A stretch of 64,000 nucleotides of DNA from an uncultured Chryseobacterium sp. (GCA_913778085.1 CAJYXJ010000078.1:1-64000), one strand, 5' to 3'. Positions 42,801 to 52,376 are shown, counted from the stretch's first letter. A program made the numbers and translations. The notes: generated by a model not told the origin, from the sequence alone.

Positions 42801-43826
42801 TTACAGATGCGCGACCAACGGTTTTACTTCTTTTCCGAAGAGCTCAATGGATTTCATCATGATGTCGTGGGTCGGATCGCCGACATCCATGTGGCCGATG
42901 AATCGGGTAATCCCGAAGATCTCCTTCATGTACGTGATCTTGTCGGCAACTTCTTTCGGACTTCCGATGAACAGTGCACCGTCTCTGCTTCTCCCTCCTT
43001 CATACTGCATTTTGCTGAAAGGAGCCCATCCTCTTGATGAACCGATTCTGTCCATTTGCGCTTTATACGTATGGAAGTAACCGTCGATAACGGCAGGATC
43101 ATCGCTAACAAACGTATGCGAATGGATGGCAATCTGCATTTGGGAGACATCGTGGCCCGCTTTCTTGTATTCCTGCTTGTAGAATTCGATCAGGTTCCTG
43201 AACTGTACCGGCATTCCTCCGATGATGGCCACCACCAAAGGCATTCCCAGCTCGGCAGCCTGAAGCACCGACTGCGGAGTTCCGCCTACCGCTCTCCAGA
43301 TCGGCAGCTTTCCGTTATTTTTTGCCCTGGGGTAGACCGTCTGGTTCTGCATTGGCGCCCGGAGTTTCCCTCTCCAGGTTATATTTTCTTCTGTATTTAT
43401 TTTGAGTAACAAATCTAATTTTTCATTAAAAAGCTCCTCATAATCATTCAGTGAGTATCCGTACAGCGGGAAAGATTCGATGAAGCTTCCGCGGCCTACA
43501 TAAATTTCTGCACGCCCGTCTGAAATCAAATCCAGCGTCGAAAAATCTTCATAGACTTTTACCGGCTCCGACGAGCTTAAAACGGTAACCCCGCTCGCCA
43601 GCTTTATATTTTTGGTGATGCTTGCGGCCGCAGCCAAAACGATTTCCGGAGATGAAACGGCGTAGTCGGGACGGTGATGCTCGCCCATGGCAAAAACATC
43701 GATTCCCACTTCATCCATGAATTTTACCTGCTCCAGGATCTCACGGATCTTAATTCCTGCCTCTCTATATTTTCCGGTGGCCTGGTCGAATGACAAATCG
43801 CCAAACATTCCTATTCCTAATTCCAT
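42801..43826 (-). CDS. Luciferase-like (LLM class) flavin-dependent oxidoreductase
   Basis: 341 aa from ATG 43824-43826 (MELGIGMFGDLSF); a TTG seven codons upstream is less likely. TIM-barrel family: GMEHHRPDYAVSSP-like MGEHHRPD, IKLASGVTVLSSSEPVKVYEDFSTLDLIS, RAEIYVGRGSF. Uses FMNH2 supplied by a reductase. No reductase or specific pathway gene is next to it, so the substrate is unknown. Cytoplasmic. Confidence 0.9.
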   Translation of the reverse strand: MELGIGMFGDLSFDQATGKYREAGIKIREILEQVKFMDEVGIDVFAMGEHHRPDYAVSSPEIVLAAAASITKNIKLASGVTVLSSSEPVKVYEDFSTLDLISDGRAEIYVGRGSFIESFPLYGYSLNDYEELFNEKLDLLLKINTEENITWRGKLRAPMQNQTVYPRAKNNGKLPIWRAVGGTPQSVLQAAELGMPLVVAIIGGMPVQFRNLIEFYKQEYKKAGHDVSQMQIAIHSHTFVSDDPAVIDGYFHTYKAQMDRIGSSRGWAPFSKMQYEGGRSRDGALFIGSPKEVADKITYMKEIFGITRFIGHMDVGDPTHDIMMKSIELFGKEVKPLVAHL

Positions 43827-43910
43827 ATTATTGATTTTATAGTACAAAGGTACGGCAACTGAACATCAGAAACATTGATGTTTGATAAGAACGGAGAGAC
43901 GTAAACCGGT

Positions 43911-43950
43911 TAAAGGCTAGAAGATGGATGCCTGAGGCTGGAAGTTTCCC
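43911..43950. repeat. GGCTGGAAG repeat family, copy 2
   Basis: TAAAGGCTAGAAGATGGATG, then CCTGAGGCTGGAAGTTTCC. Same pattern as the copies at 33135 and 50161. Confidence 0.65.
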
Positions 43951-44239
43951 CGGTCACATCACAATCTCACGAACTAAATGTTAATAGTATTTTTTCCTCA
44001 GCCGATAACCGAAACTGAATGGACGGCGTACAGATGGCAAAATAGAACCGCATTACATAAAAGCCAAATTCTTACTACTTTCTTTTTCAATGGGATTTTT
44101 CCCTGATAATTTATTTTTTTGAAAGTCAGAATGCAGATGATGAGAAAACTGCTCAAGAAAAAGAAACACCTATTCTTTCTTTAAAAATAATGTAATCAAC
44201 TATCCCGGGGAACGGAGGAATGGTAAAGGAAACCAATAA

Positions 44240-44291
44240 AAAAAAGACAGAAACCTTAACGAATCAAACGTGTAAGTGTTCTGTCTTTTTT
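44240..44291 (-). terminator. Rho-independent terminator of the S9 peptidase
   Basis: AAAAAAGACAGAA (44240-44252) pairs with TTCTGTCTTTTTT (44279-44291) with a long loop that can itself pair CTTA/TAAG. The minus-strand T-run follows. Confidence 0.7.
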
Positions 44292-44315
44292 TATAAAATT
44301 ATTTTATCACCGGAC

Positions 44316-46457
44316 TTATTTTTTCAGGTACTGATCAAAATAATCCGTTACTTTCTGCATAAGATGCACACGGTCTTTTCCGATCACGTTGTGCGGGTGG
44401 CCCGGATAAACGAAATAATCCAGCTGAATGCCGTTGTCTACTGCCGACTTTATAAATTTAATAGAATGTTGCCACACCACTACATCATCCTGTGCGCCGT
44501 GGATCATCAGCAATTTCCCCTTCAGGTTCTGTACCTTGTCCAGAAGGTTAGCCGTAGCGTAACCCTGTGGATTTTCCTGCGGGGTATCCATATATCTTTC
44601 GCCATACATGATCTCGTACATGCTCCAGTCGATCACAGGACCTCCGGCCACGCCTACTTTGAAAACATCGGGCTTGCGGAGCATAAAGCTTGTCGTCATA
44701 AAACCGCCGAAGCTCCAGCCGTGGATCCCCATTCTGCCCGCATCTACGTAAGGCAGGGATTTCAGGTATTCTACCCCTTTCATCTGGTCATTCATTTCAT
44801 TGGTTCCCAGATTTCTGAACACCGCCTGCTCGAATTTCATTCCGCGGTTGGCCGAACCTCTTCCGTCCATGGTAAAAATGATGTATCCGTTCTGGGCCAT
44901 GTATTCGTACCAAAGGTTTCCGGATGCAGGGAAGGTATTGGTAACGAGCTGTAGGTGCGGACCATTGTAAAGATATACGATCACCGGGTATTTTTTATTC
45001 GGATCGAAATTGGTCGGAAGGATGATCTTTCCGTACAAAGGCGTTCCGTCATCTGCTTTCAGGTTTACGTTTTTAATTTCGGGACGCTGGTAATTTTTCA
45101 GCGGGTTTTCCGAAGTAAGGAGATTGCCGGTCTTTAAAGTATTTGTATTGATGATGTTGGCTACTCTCGGCGTAGTGGCGTTGCTGTATACATCGTACAG
45201 GTAATTGCCGTCGCTGCTGAGCACTCCCGAATGAACACCTTCCGCATTATCCAGCCGCTGCATCTTGAAATTGGCCCAGTTTATTCTGTAGAGGTGTTTT
45301 TCAAGAGGGGTTTCTTTGGTAGAAGTAAAATAAATTTCCTTTTTCTTTTCGTTAAATCCTAAGATCTCATTTACGAGCCAGTCGCCTTTGGTGATCTGGG
45401 AAACGAGACCTTTCTCCAGGCTGTAATGGAACAGATGGTTGTATCCTGTTCTCTGGCTCTGCCAGATAAATTCGGTATTGGAATTGGGGAAGAAAACGAG
45501 CGGATGCTGAGGTTCAACGTATTTGTCGCTAGTTTCTTCAAAGAGGGTTTTTACCAAATTTCCGGTTACCGCGTCATACTGGTTCATTTTCAAGTGGTTC
45601 TGCCCTCTGTTCAGAACACCCACAAAAATGTATTTTGAATCCGGGCTCCACGTGACGGCCGTTAAATACTGGTCTTTTTCGCCTTCGATGTTCAGGAAGG
45701 TTGTTTTCTGGCTTTTGATGTTGAAAACACCCAGGGTTACCTGGTGCGAGGTTTTCCCAGCCATCGGATATTTGATGTTGTGATTCACGGCGGGTGTTAC
45801 GGACCAGTCGATGATCGGATAGTCCGCCACCATGGTCTGATCCATCCTGTAAAAGGCTACGCTTTCGGAATTTGGGGCCGGGAAGATTCCGGTATCGATT
45901 CCGAATTCATTACGGTGAACATTGGCTGCGCCGTTCAGTATATTTTCGTTGGAATCGCTGGTCACCGCGATGGTTTTCCCGTTTCTGCTGACAAACAAAT
46001 TGTTCTTTACGGTAAATGCAAACGTCCTGTTGTCGCTGAATACTTTCATGTTCTCTGCATTTTCATCTACAGCCACTGTATTTTTCATTTTCCAGTCGCT
46101 GCCGGATTTTTCCATCCAGACCATTTTGCCGTTCGCATTGAAATAGCCTTGTCCACTTCCGGTAAATTTGATCGGCGGAACAGCTTTGAATTTATTGTCC
46201 GCCAGGTTACGGTTCAGCTGGGCAAGCGAAACCAGGGTATCCTGCTTTTTTGTTTTGATATCGGTGATCAGGTATCCGCCTTTTACTGCCTGGATGTAGG
46301 ATTTTCCGTCTGCGGACCATGAAAACTGGGAAATGTTTTTAACGGCCAGGTTTGTCCTCATCCCGTTTACCGCCTCCGCCATGGTAAATTTTTGGGTCTG
46401 AGCCATCGCATGGCCTCCCAAAACCAGCATGCATAAAGATAAAGTATAGAGTTTCAT
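44316..46457 (-). CDS. S9 family peptidase (dipeptidyl peptidase IV type)
   Basis: 713 aa from ATG 46455-46457 (MKLYTLSLCMLVLGGHAMAQ is a signal peptide); 14 further codons upstream are open but unlikely. N-terminal beta-propeller (about 30-450), then the alpha/beta-hydrolase domain with GWSFGG (Ser582), an Asp in HGAQDDVV and a His in YPGHPHNV. Periplasmic; removes X-Pro or X-Ala dipeptides from peptide N-termini. Confidence 0.94.
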   Translation of the reverse strand: MKLYTLSLCMLVLGGHAMAQTQKFTMAEAVNGMRTNLAVKNISQFSWSADGKSYIQAVKGGYLITDIKTKKQDTLVSLAQLNRNLADNKFKAVPPIKFTGSGQGYFNANGKMVWMEKSGSDWKMKNTVAVDENAENMKVFSDNRTFAFTVKNNLFVSRNGKTIAVTSDSNENILNGAANVHRNEFGIDTGIFPAPNSESVAFYRMDQTMVADYPIIDWSVTPAVNHNIKYPMAGKTSHQVTLGVFNIKSQKTTFLNIEGEKDQYLTAVTWSPDSKYIFVGVLNRGQNHLKMNQYDAVTGNLVKTLFEETSDKYVEPQHPLVFFPNSNTEFIWQSQRTGYNHLFHYSLEKGLVSQITKGDWLVNEILGFNEKKKEIYFTSTKETPLEKHLYRINWANFKMQRLDNAEGVHSGVLSSDGNYLYDVYSNATTPRVANIINTNTLKTGNLLTSENPLKNYQRPEIKNVNLKADDGTPLYGKIILPTNFDPNKKYPVIVYLYNGPHLQLVTNTFPASGNLWYEYMAQNGYIIFTMDGRGSANRGMKFEQAVFRNLGTNEMNDQMKGVEYLKSLPYVDAGRMGIHGWSFGGFMTTSFMLRKPDVFKVGVAGGPVIDWSMYEIMYGERYMDTPQENPQGYATANLLDKVQNLKGKLLMIHGAQDDVVVWQHSIKFIKSAVDNGIQLDYFVYPGHPHNVIGKDRVHLMQKVTDYFDQYLKK

Positions 46458-46622
46458 TGTATAAAATTGAATGCTCCAAAAATAAGAAATAAATATCAAT
46501 CGTTAAGAAAACGTTAAATCAAAACGAAGATAGAGCAAAACGGTGGCAGGAAGGGAAATATTTCGTAAATTGAGTTATTAGTGATGATTAATAATTGATT
46601 GGTAATCATGGACTGCTGCCCA

Positions 46623-46717
46623 TAGCCCCGATAGGAACGGCATCCTTTTTTGTCGCGGATGGAGTGAAGCGGAGGCCGCGATAAAAAAGATACAGTGGAT
46701 AGCGGGAAACAGCTCCT
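46623..46717 (+). repeat. REP-like dispersed element, copy B
   Basis: Starts TAGCCCCGATAGGAACGGCA and ends GGATAGCGGGAAACAGCTCC. Internal CATCCTTTTTT and AAAAAAGATAC form the stem base; the sequence between them differs from copies A and C. Confidence 0.85.
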
Positions 46718-46783
46718 TAAAAATAAAAGGGAATCAGGCTTATTTCTTATCCTACGTCAATGATTTATACCCGTCTTCTGATA

Positions 46784-46791
46784 TAAATTTG
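46784..46791 (+). promoter_or_regulatory. Bacteroidota-type -7 element (TAAATTTG) for yceI
   Basis: Match to TAnnTTTG, 31 bases before the ATG of the YceI gene. Confidence 0.5.
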
Positions 46792-46822
46792 CATTATAAT
46801 TAACAACAAAAATAGTAATACA

Positions 46823-47335
46823 ATGGCTACAAAATGGAACTTAGACCCAGCGCACAGTGAAATTACCTTTAAAGTAAAACACATGATGATTTCCAGCATC
46901 AAAGGAAATTTCACCGACTTCACCGCGGAGATCGAAGCGGAAGATGATACTTTCGCCAATGCGAAAACAACAGCTACTATCCAGACGGATTCTATTTCTA
47001 CGAATAATGCAGACCGTGACAATCACTTAAAGTCTGCAGAATTTTTCAATGCCGAAGCCAATCCTACCATCACTTTCGAATCTTCTGCCCTGAATAATGA
47101 AGTAACCGGTAACCTTACCCTGAACGGCGTTACAAAGCCTGTGGTTCTGGATGTGGATTTCGGAGGGATTAATGTAGATCCGTGGGGAAATACAAAGGCA
47201 GGATTTTCTTTTGAAGGAAAAATTAACAGAACAGATTTCGGACTGAACTGGAATGCAGCGCTTGAAGCAGGCGGCGTACTGGTAAGCGACGAAGTAAAAA
47301 TCGCCGGAGAATTACAGTTTGTTAAACAGGCGTAA
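46823..47335 (+). CDS. YceI family protein
   Basis: 170 aa. YceI lipocalin-like barrel: WNLDPAHSEITFKVKHMMIS, GNFTDFTAEIEAED, ATIQTDSISTNNADRDNHLKSAEFF, ITFESSAL and NRTDFGLNWN. No signal peptide, so this member is cytoplasmic, unlike E. coli YceI. The family binds long-chain isoprenoids such as polyprenyl or quinone-like lipids. Single gene. Confidence 0.94.
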   Translation: MATKWNLDPAHSEITFKVKHMMISSIKGNFTDFTAEIEAEDDTFANAKTTATIQTDSISTNNADRDNHLKSAEFFNAEANPTITFESSALNNEVTGNLTLNGVTKPVVLDVDFGGINVDPWGNTKAGFSFEGKINRTDFGLNWNAALEAGGVLVSDEVKIAGELQFVKQA

Positions 47336-47487
47336 TTTCTATCTTTTGACATTAAGAAATTAAGATCAGAATGGCAATGGATATTTAGAGCTGCCTAAAT
47401 TCTTAATGTAAAGAGAAATAAATAATCTTCAAAGGGTTCAGGGATTTCTAAAGCCTTGGACCTTTTGTTTTTCTAAAAGTGAATTTT

Positions 47488-48315
47488 ATGAACCTCAACG
47501 ATCTCCGGAACATCAGTGACCATTTTACCCATACCCAAAAAATGCCCGTTCTTTTCCTTGGGCACGGTTCGCCAATGAATGCGATTGAAGAGAACCGTTT
47601 TGTACATGGATTCCGAAAGATCGCTACCGAGATCCCGAAACCTCATGCAATCCTGTGTATTTCCGCACACTGGTTTACCCAGGGCACCAAAGTAACGGCG
47701 ATGGATATGCCCAAAACGGTCCATGATTTCGGAGGCTTTCCGCAAGCTCTGTTCGATGTACAATACCCGGCACCCGGCAGTCCTGAGCTGGCTAGAGAAA
47801 CCGCCTCTTTGCTGGCTCCTGTAATGGCAGAAGAAGATCACAGCTGGGGACTGGATCACGGGGCATGGTCGGTGATTAAGCATCTTTACCCGGAGGCGGA
47901 TATTCCGGTAATCCAAATGAGCATCGATTACACAAAACCGCCTCGGTACCATTTTGATCTGGCAGTACGGCTGAATAAACTCCGTGAAAAAGGCATTCTG
48001 ATTATCGGGAGCGGAAATATCATCCATAACCTGCGGCTGATCGACTGGAGAAATATCAATACGCCCGGAGCCGGCTGGGACTGGGCCATCGAAGCGCGCG
48101 AAAAGACCAACCAATGGTTGCAGGACGAGAATTTCCAGCCTATCATTGATTATCATAAGCAAGGCACAGCCCTGCAGTATGCAGTTCCCACCCCAGACCA
48201 TTATTTACCGCTGATTTATACATTGGGACTGAAAGAACAATCCGAAAGCCTGACTTTATTTAATGACGAACTGATCGGCGGTTCTCTGAGTATGACGAGC
48301 GTAAAAATCGGATAA
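47488..48315 (+). CDS. ygiD: 4,5-DOPA dioxygenase extradiol (YgiD family)
   Basis: 275 aa from ATG 47488; a GTG at 47479 would add three residues. Class III extradiol dioxygenase with zinc/iron ligands in VLFLGHGSPMNAIE (His) and LCISAHWFTQGT (His). SYTKPP and GSGNIIHNLRLI are typical. YgiD opens 4,5-bonds of L-DOPA; true substrate in Bacteroidota unknown. A perfect terminator follows 3 bases after the stop. Confidence 0.92.
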   Translation: MNLNDLRNISDHFTHTQKMPVLFLGHGSPMNAIEENRFVHGFRKIATEIPKPHAILCISAHWFTQGTKVTAMDMPKTVHDFGGFPQALFDVQYPAPGSPELARETASLLAPVMAEEDHSWGLDHGAWSVIKHLYPEADIPVIQMSIDYTKPPRYHFDLAVRLNKLREKGILIIGSGNIIHNLRLIDWRNINTPGAGWDWAIEAREKTNQWLQDENFQPIIDYHKQGTALQYAVPTPDHYLPLIYTLGLKEQSESLTLFNDELIGGSLSMTSVKIG

Positions 48316-48526
48316 TAAAAAAGCAGTGATGTATGTAACAACACTGCTTTTTCTTTATTAAGTAAGGTTTTGGCTGGCGGTTTAGCAAACTGATGTCGAA
48401 ACTTAGGTTAAGCCGATTATTATCTACCTTGAAGCCTATATTTAAACCTAATTCCTTTAACCGGTAATAAGAATATAATTGGTATTCAGGAATTCCGACT
48501 GTAATTGACAAGAAAAATTCCGGCAT
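48260..48526 (-). CDS. Doubtful small protein downstream of the S8 lipoprotein
   Basis: 88 aa from ATG 48524-48526 (MPEFFLSITVGIPEYQLYSYYRLKE is about the protein-like start, split here: MPEFFLSITVGIPEYQ). A GGAAGAGGG directly before the ATG could be a binding site. Residues 1-60 look like a real protein, but the frame then runs through the ygiD terminator and the ygiD end, so the 3' part is not genuine. It may be a remnant of a gene truncated at its end. Confidence 0.25.
   Translation of the reverse strand: MPEFFLSITVGIPEYQLYSYYRLKELGLNIGFKVDNNRLNLSFDISLLNRQPKPYLIKKKQCCYIHHCFFIIRFLRSSYSENRRSVRH
48318..48352 (+). terminator. Rho-independent terminator of ygiD
   Basis: AAAAAGCAGTG (48318-48328) pairs with CACTGCTTTTT (48342-48352). 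Confidence 0.8.
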
Positions 48527-48553
48527 CCCTCTTCCGAATTTATTACAATTCAA

Positions 48554-50050
48554 TTACTGCACCGCCTGCAGCACATTGATGTTTCCATACCCGTAATCCG
48601 AATTCGGGGTTGGATAATACGTGGCAGACTGCCGCATTTTATTCAATACCTGATCTCGTGTCCAGGAAGGATTTTTAGACCATACCAACGCTGCAATTCC
48701 AGCTGTAGAAGCTGTGGCTACGGAAGAACCGCCTACGTAATCCGTCTGGCCGTTGTAATAGCTCAGCACCGGGATATTGTTTCCTGAAGCCCTTTCCATC
48801 TGATAGGTAAAGTCGATTTCGGCTCCGGAATGGCAGACATCGCATTTCTGGTTGGAAGTATTTTCTTTCACCCCTGTAATAGCCTGCGTTTCAGGCATCC
48901 ATGCCGGGAAGATTACGCCCACGAAATTGGTAAAACTGGTAGAGGTTCCGCCTGCACAGAAAATCAGTTTTCCTTTAGAATAGGCATACTTTACACCATC
49001 TTCAATTTTTCCTACAGAGAAAATGTGTCCCATCGACATGGAAATGATCTTTACATTATTGTTATTTCCCAGCTCCGTAAATGCGATCTTTACCCCGTTC
49101 TGCTCATGATAGCCATCCAGAACCACGTTGGATGCAGCACGGTATGTAACCAGGTTCGCATTGTATGCTACACCTACCGGTTGTCCCAGATTATTCCGAG
49201 GGGCTGCCGCAGCGGAAGCCATGCTGGTCCCGTGGCCGCATTTGTCTGCAGAGCCGTCATAACCTGTACTCCATGGCCACGCTGAATCTACGTAGACCCC
49301 GTTCTTGCTGATGGTCCTGCCCGATGACAGCCCGTTATTGAAACTGCTTCCGAGTAACGTCTGCTCGGGAGAAACGCCGCTGTCGATGATTCCGATGGTA
49401 ACCCCCTGCCCCGTACTGTAGCTCCAGGCATTGACGATGTTATGTTTTGCAAAAGACCATGGTGCTTTAGCATTAGGTGAAACGGTAGTATAATCGGAAG
49501 TGCTGAGTACTGCAGATTCAAACCCGCAGCCTGATGAGCTGCTGCTGGATTTTGCCGTAGCCCCGAATTGCCTTTCATTTTCAAAGTAGCGGTAATCGGC
49601 CGGCTCCAGATAACGGATATTTTTCATTTTCCTTAACGCGATCACCGTTTCCTGCTTTTCGATAGCGACATCGATCTGATTTAAATAAGGATCGGAAGAC
49701 CGTACAATACGGTCTGTCTTGCCTTCATATTTTTTGATCAGTTCCAGGATTTCGTTTTCAACAGCTTTACTGTTGGCATCCAGACTTCTGTCGAATGAAG
49801 AACCAAAGCCGATGGAAGCAATTTTATTTCCCTGATAAATGGCACTCCATACAAAATGATCGGAAGATTCATTCCAGGAAAAATGTCCTTTGGTTTTGAT
49901 GGACTCATTAATTTTTTCATTGATCTGCCTGGCGGTCAAAGGATCTTTTTGGGTAATTTCACTTTCAGCCAAGTTGCTTTGAAGGTCGTCCCTGTTGCAT
50001 CCCGTAAATACGGAAAGGGATAAGAGTAAATAGAAGACACTTTTTTTCAT
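48554..50050 (-). CDS. S8 (subtilisin-like) peptidase lipoprotein
   Basis: 498 aa from ATG 50048-50050 (MKKSVFYLLLSLSVFTGC, lipid Cys18). Long N-terminal region (20-200), then the subtilase domain with Asp223 (GIIDSGVSP), His273 (CGHGTSMA) and Ser443 (GGSSVATAS). The residue normally the oxyanion Asn (AAGN) is replaced: the stretch reads FCAGGTSTS. The serine motif reads GGSSVATAS instead of GTSMATP. Two CxxC-like Cys pairs (QKCDVCHSG) follow. Anchored on the outer or inner membrane, periplasmic. Confidence 0.88.
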   Translation of the reverse strand: MKKSVFYLLLSLSVFTGCNRDDLQSNLAESEITQKDPLTARQINEKINESIKTKGHFSWNESSDHFVWSAIYQGNKIASIGFGSSFDRSLDANSKAVENEILELIKKYEGKTDRIVRSSDPYLNQIDVAIEKQETVIALRKMKNIRYLEPADYRYFENERQFGATAKSSSSSSGCGFESAVLSTSDYTTVSPNAKAPWSFAKHNIVNAWSYSTGQGVTIGIIDSGVSPEQTLLGSSFNNGLSSGRTISKNGVYVDSAWPWSTGYDGSADKCGHGTSMASAAAAPRNNLGQPVGVAYNANLVTYRAASNVVLDGYHEQNGVKIAFTELGNNNNVKIISMSMGHIFSVGKIEDGVKYAYSKGKLIFCAGGTSTSFTNFVGVIFPAWMPETQAITGVKENTSNQKCDVCHSGAEIDFTYQMERASGNNIPVLSYYNGQTDYVGGSSVATASTAGIAALVWSKNPSWTRDQVLNKMRQSATYYPTPNSDYGYGNINVLQAVQ

Positions 50051-50160
50051 ATTCAATAGATTTGATTCGTAAGACCAATATATCACTTTAGACTGAATTA
50101 CAGTTTGTTGAAATTCAAATAATCTTTAGTTCTGTTATGCTTTGAATAACAAATGGTGGT

Positions 50161-50201
50161 TCGAGGCTGGAAGAGGGATTCCGGATGTTGGAAGTTTTTG
50201 T
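50161..50201. repeat. GGCTGGAAG repeat family, copy 3
   Basis: GAGGCTGGAAGAGGGATTCC, then GGATGTTGGAAGTTTTTG. Lies between the S8 lipoprotein gene and the DUF2059 terminator. Confidence 0.65.
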
Positions 50202-50230
50202 GATTGTATGAAATCTTTTTATTTATTGAA

Positions 50231-50259
50231 TCAAAAAGGCTTCCAGTTAATGGAAGCCT
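50231..50259 (-). terminator. Rho-independent terminator of hutH-DUF2059
   Basis: AGGCTTCCA (50237-50245) pairs with TGGAAGCCT (50251-50259) around GTTAA; on the minus strand TTTTT follows. Confidence 0.8.
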
Positions 50260-50300
50260 GATATCATTTTCATTTCATTGGAGGTGGCGGCCCTTCCGAC

Positions 50301-50744
50301 TTAGTTGGGGGGAAGTGATTGGAGGTAACCCATTTTTTCCAGATCGTTATTGATCATTTTTGTAATGTTCATGCCCCAGTCACTACTAGCAGTTTGAATT
50401 TCACTTATCAGATAGGGAGAATTCTGAATAACTTTTTTACCCAAATCTGATTTATAAAAAATAAGCAACTGATCAATTTCCTTTTCACTAAATCTGTTTC
50501 CGTAAATATCAGCTACTTTATCAATAAGATCATTAACATTAATTTTTTTCTCAATGGATGACCAAGCAGATTCAGGAACATTACTGTATTGTTTCTTATA
50601 ACGTGAAATCAACTGCTTTTCAATTTCTTTAGAAAGAGGAAAGGAGCCATTTAAAGAAATCAATTCTGTTATTCTATCTTGTTTAGTTTGAGAATAGGAA
50701 AATACCCCAGATAAGATCATTGAAAATAGAATAACTTTTTTCAT
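50301..50744 (-). CDS. Secreted DUF2059 family protein
   Basis: 147 aa with signal peptide MKKVILFSMILSGVFSYSQ. DUF2059 helical domain: KQDRITELISLNGSF, ISRYKKQYSNVPESAWSSIE, IYGNRFSEKEIDQLLIFYKSDLGKKVI. Function unknown; found in many proteobacterial and Bacteroidota periplasms. Twelve bases after hutH, so co-transcribed. Confidence 0.85.
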   Translation of the reverse strand: MKKVILFSMILSGVFSYSQTKQDRITELISLNGSFPLSKEIEKQLISRYKKQYSNVPESAWSSIEKKINVNDLIDKVADIYGNRFSEKEIDQLLIFYKSDLGKKVIQNSPYLISEIQTASSDWGMNITKMINNDLEKMGYLQSLPPN

Positions 50745-50756
50745 GTAAATAAATAA

Positions 50757-52244
50757 TTAATTCACAACAAATTTCCTTTCATTAATCAGCTCAGCAATCG
50801 CCAGCATATCCTTCCCGATCAGACGGTCGTCTTCAAGTTTAGCCACTCTGGAACGAAGGATGGTGAAGTTTTCCTCAATAATTTTAGAGCATTTCGCCGG
50901 CCTTCTGAATTCCAGTCCTTGTGCCGCAAACATCAGCTCAACAGCGAGAATGTTGACTAAATTCCCAAGGACCTGGTTGAATTTTCTTCCGGAAATACTT
51001 CCCATGGAAACATGGTCTTCCTGCCCCAAACTGGTGGGAATGGAATCGGCAGATGCCGGGAAACACAAAGTTTTGTTTTCTGTTACCAAAGCCGCAGAGG
51101 TATATTGTGGAATCATAAATCCTGAATTCAATCCGGAACTTTCCGTTAATAATCTCGGTAATCCGTATTTTCCTTCAAGCAAAAGATAGCTTCTACGGTC
51201 TGAGATATTTCCCAGTTCTGCAGCTGCCAGCGTGGCGTAATCCAACGGCAGGGCCATCAGCTGTCCGTGGAAATTTCCGCCTGAAATGGATTCTTCGGCA
51301 CTCAGGACAATCGGGTTATCCGTTACGGAATTCAATTCCGTTTCCGCCATCATTTTCAGATGTTCAAAAGCATTCCGGCTGGCTCCGTGTACCTGTGGCA
51401 CACACCGCATAGAGTAAGGGTCCTGTACCCTGTCGCAATATTCATGGGATTTCAGATTGTCGGAACCTTTTAGGAATTTCAGCATTCTTGCCGCCACTTT
51501 TCTGCTTCCTTCGAAAGGACGGATCTCATGAAGCTCTTTTTTGAATGGGCTTGCCGAACCCCTGTAAGCTTCCAGGCTCATAGCAGCGGTCATATCCGCC
51601 AGATCCAGCAGATATTCAAACTTTTCAAGGCCTTTGATCGCATGGGCCAGGATAAACTGGGTGCCGTTGATCAGCCCCAATCCTTCTTTCGGACCTAAAG
51701 CCAAAGGTTCCAGGTTATTTTTCTCTAAGACCTCAGCCGTTTCAAAGATTTCGTTTCCTACCCATACCTGCCCCAACCCTAAAAGCGGCAACACCAGGTG
51801 AGCAAGTGGCGCAAGGTCTCCGGAAGCACCTACCGAACCCTGCTCCGGAACTACCGGGATGATGTCTTTCTGTAACATGAGGATCATCCGCTCGATCACT
51901 TCCAGGGAAACCCCTGAAAACCCTTTTGATAAGGCATGAACCTTGGCAATCATCATGATTTTGGAAAATTCTTTATCAATCGGCTTTCCTACACCTACGG
52001 CATGGGAAATGATGAGGTTATATTGTAAGAGCGCCGTTTCATCCGCAGAAATTTTAGTATCGCAAAGCGGTCCGAATCCCGTATTGATTCCATAGACACA
52101 TCGATCCGATGCTACAATCTGCTGTACATTCTTCTGGGATTTCAGAATCTGTTCTTTGGCTGCCTTGTTTAATTTGGCTTTATCGGGATTTTTACAGACC
52201 TCCAGAACGTCATGGAAACTGAAAACATCAACACCGTATATCAT
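50757..52244 (-). CDS. hutH: Histidine ammonia-lyase (MIO-dependent)
   Basis: 495 aa from ATG 52242-52244; a TTG two codons upstream opens the longer frame but is less likely. The Ala-Ser-Gly triad (140-142) in GSVGASGDLAPLAH forms the MIO cofactor, YGINTGFGPL (51-60) holds the catalytic Tyr, and later motifs (QDPYSMRCVPQVHG, SGGNFHGQ) are complete. Converts histidine to urocanate and ammonia, first step of histidine breakdown. No other hut gene is in the window. Confidence 0.95.
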   Translation of the reverse strand: MIYGVDVFSFHDVLEVCKNPDKAKLNKAAKEQILKSQKNVQQIVASDRCVYGINTGFGPLCDTKISADETALLQYNLIISHAVGVGKPIDKEFSKIMMIAKVHALSKGFSGVSLEVIERMILMLQKDIIPVVPEQGSVGASGDLAPLAHLVLPLLGLGQVWVGNEIFETAEVLEKNNLEPLALGPKEGLGLINGTQFILAHAIKGLEKFEYLLDLADMTAAMSLEAYRGSASPFKKELHEIRPFEGSRKVAARMLKFLKGSDNLKSHEYCDRVQDPYSMRCVPQVHGASRNAFEHLKMMAETELNSVTDNPIVLSAEESISGGNFHGQLMALPLDYATLAAAELGNISDRRSYLLLEGKYGLPRLLTESSGLNSGFMIPQYTSAALVTENKTLCFPASADSIPTSLGQEDHVSMGSISGRKFNQVLGNLVNILAVELMFAAQGLEFRRPAKCSKIIEENFTILRSRVAKLEDDRLIGKDMLAIAELINERKFVVN

Positions 52245-52376
52245 TTTCAAAATTTTGTCCTAAAATTAAGCATTTAGACAGTATTGGGAAAGCTAAATTT
52301 CCTTCCATTACATTTTTCTGAAAAGCAGCCGATTAATTTATTACTTTTACGGCCGAAATTAAAAAATTAATACCCT

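Larger units (their letters stand above)
43827..44315. other. Intergenic region, about 490 bp
   Basis: Spacer between the LLM oxidoreductase and the S9 peptidase end. Contains a copy of the GGCTGGAAG repeat (43911-43950) and the S9 peptidase terminator (44240-44291). No gene supported. Confidence 0.5.
46500..46822. other. Intergenic region with REP-like element copy B and YceI promoter
   Basis: Divergent spacer between the S9 peptidase and yceI. REP-like copy B lies at 46623-46717 and a TAAATTTG element at 46784-46791. Nothing else seen. Confidence 0.6.

Noticed and set aside
44220-44954. 244-codon open frame antisense to the S9 peptidase
   Set aside because: Opposite a strongly supported peptidase gene with intact catalytic motifs; its translation has no family features and appears to come from codon bias.
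45744-46322. 192-codon open frame antisense to the S9 peptidase
   Set aside because: Same reason: shadow of the peptidase gene's codon use.
47473-48201. 242-codon open frame antisense to ygiD
   Set aside because: Overlaps the clear YgiD gene entirely and shows no recognisable domain.
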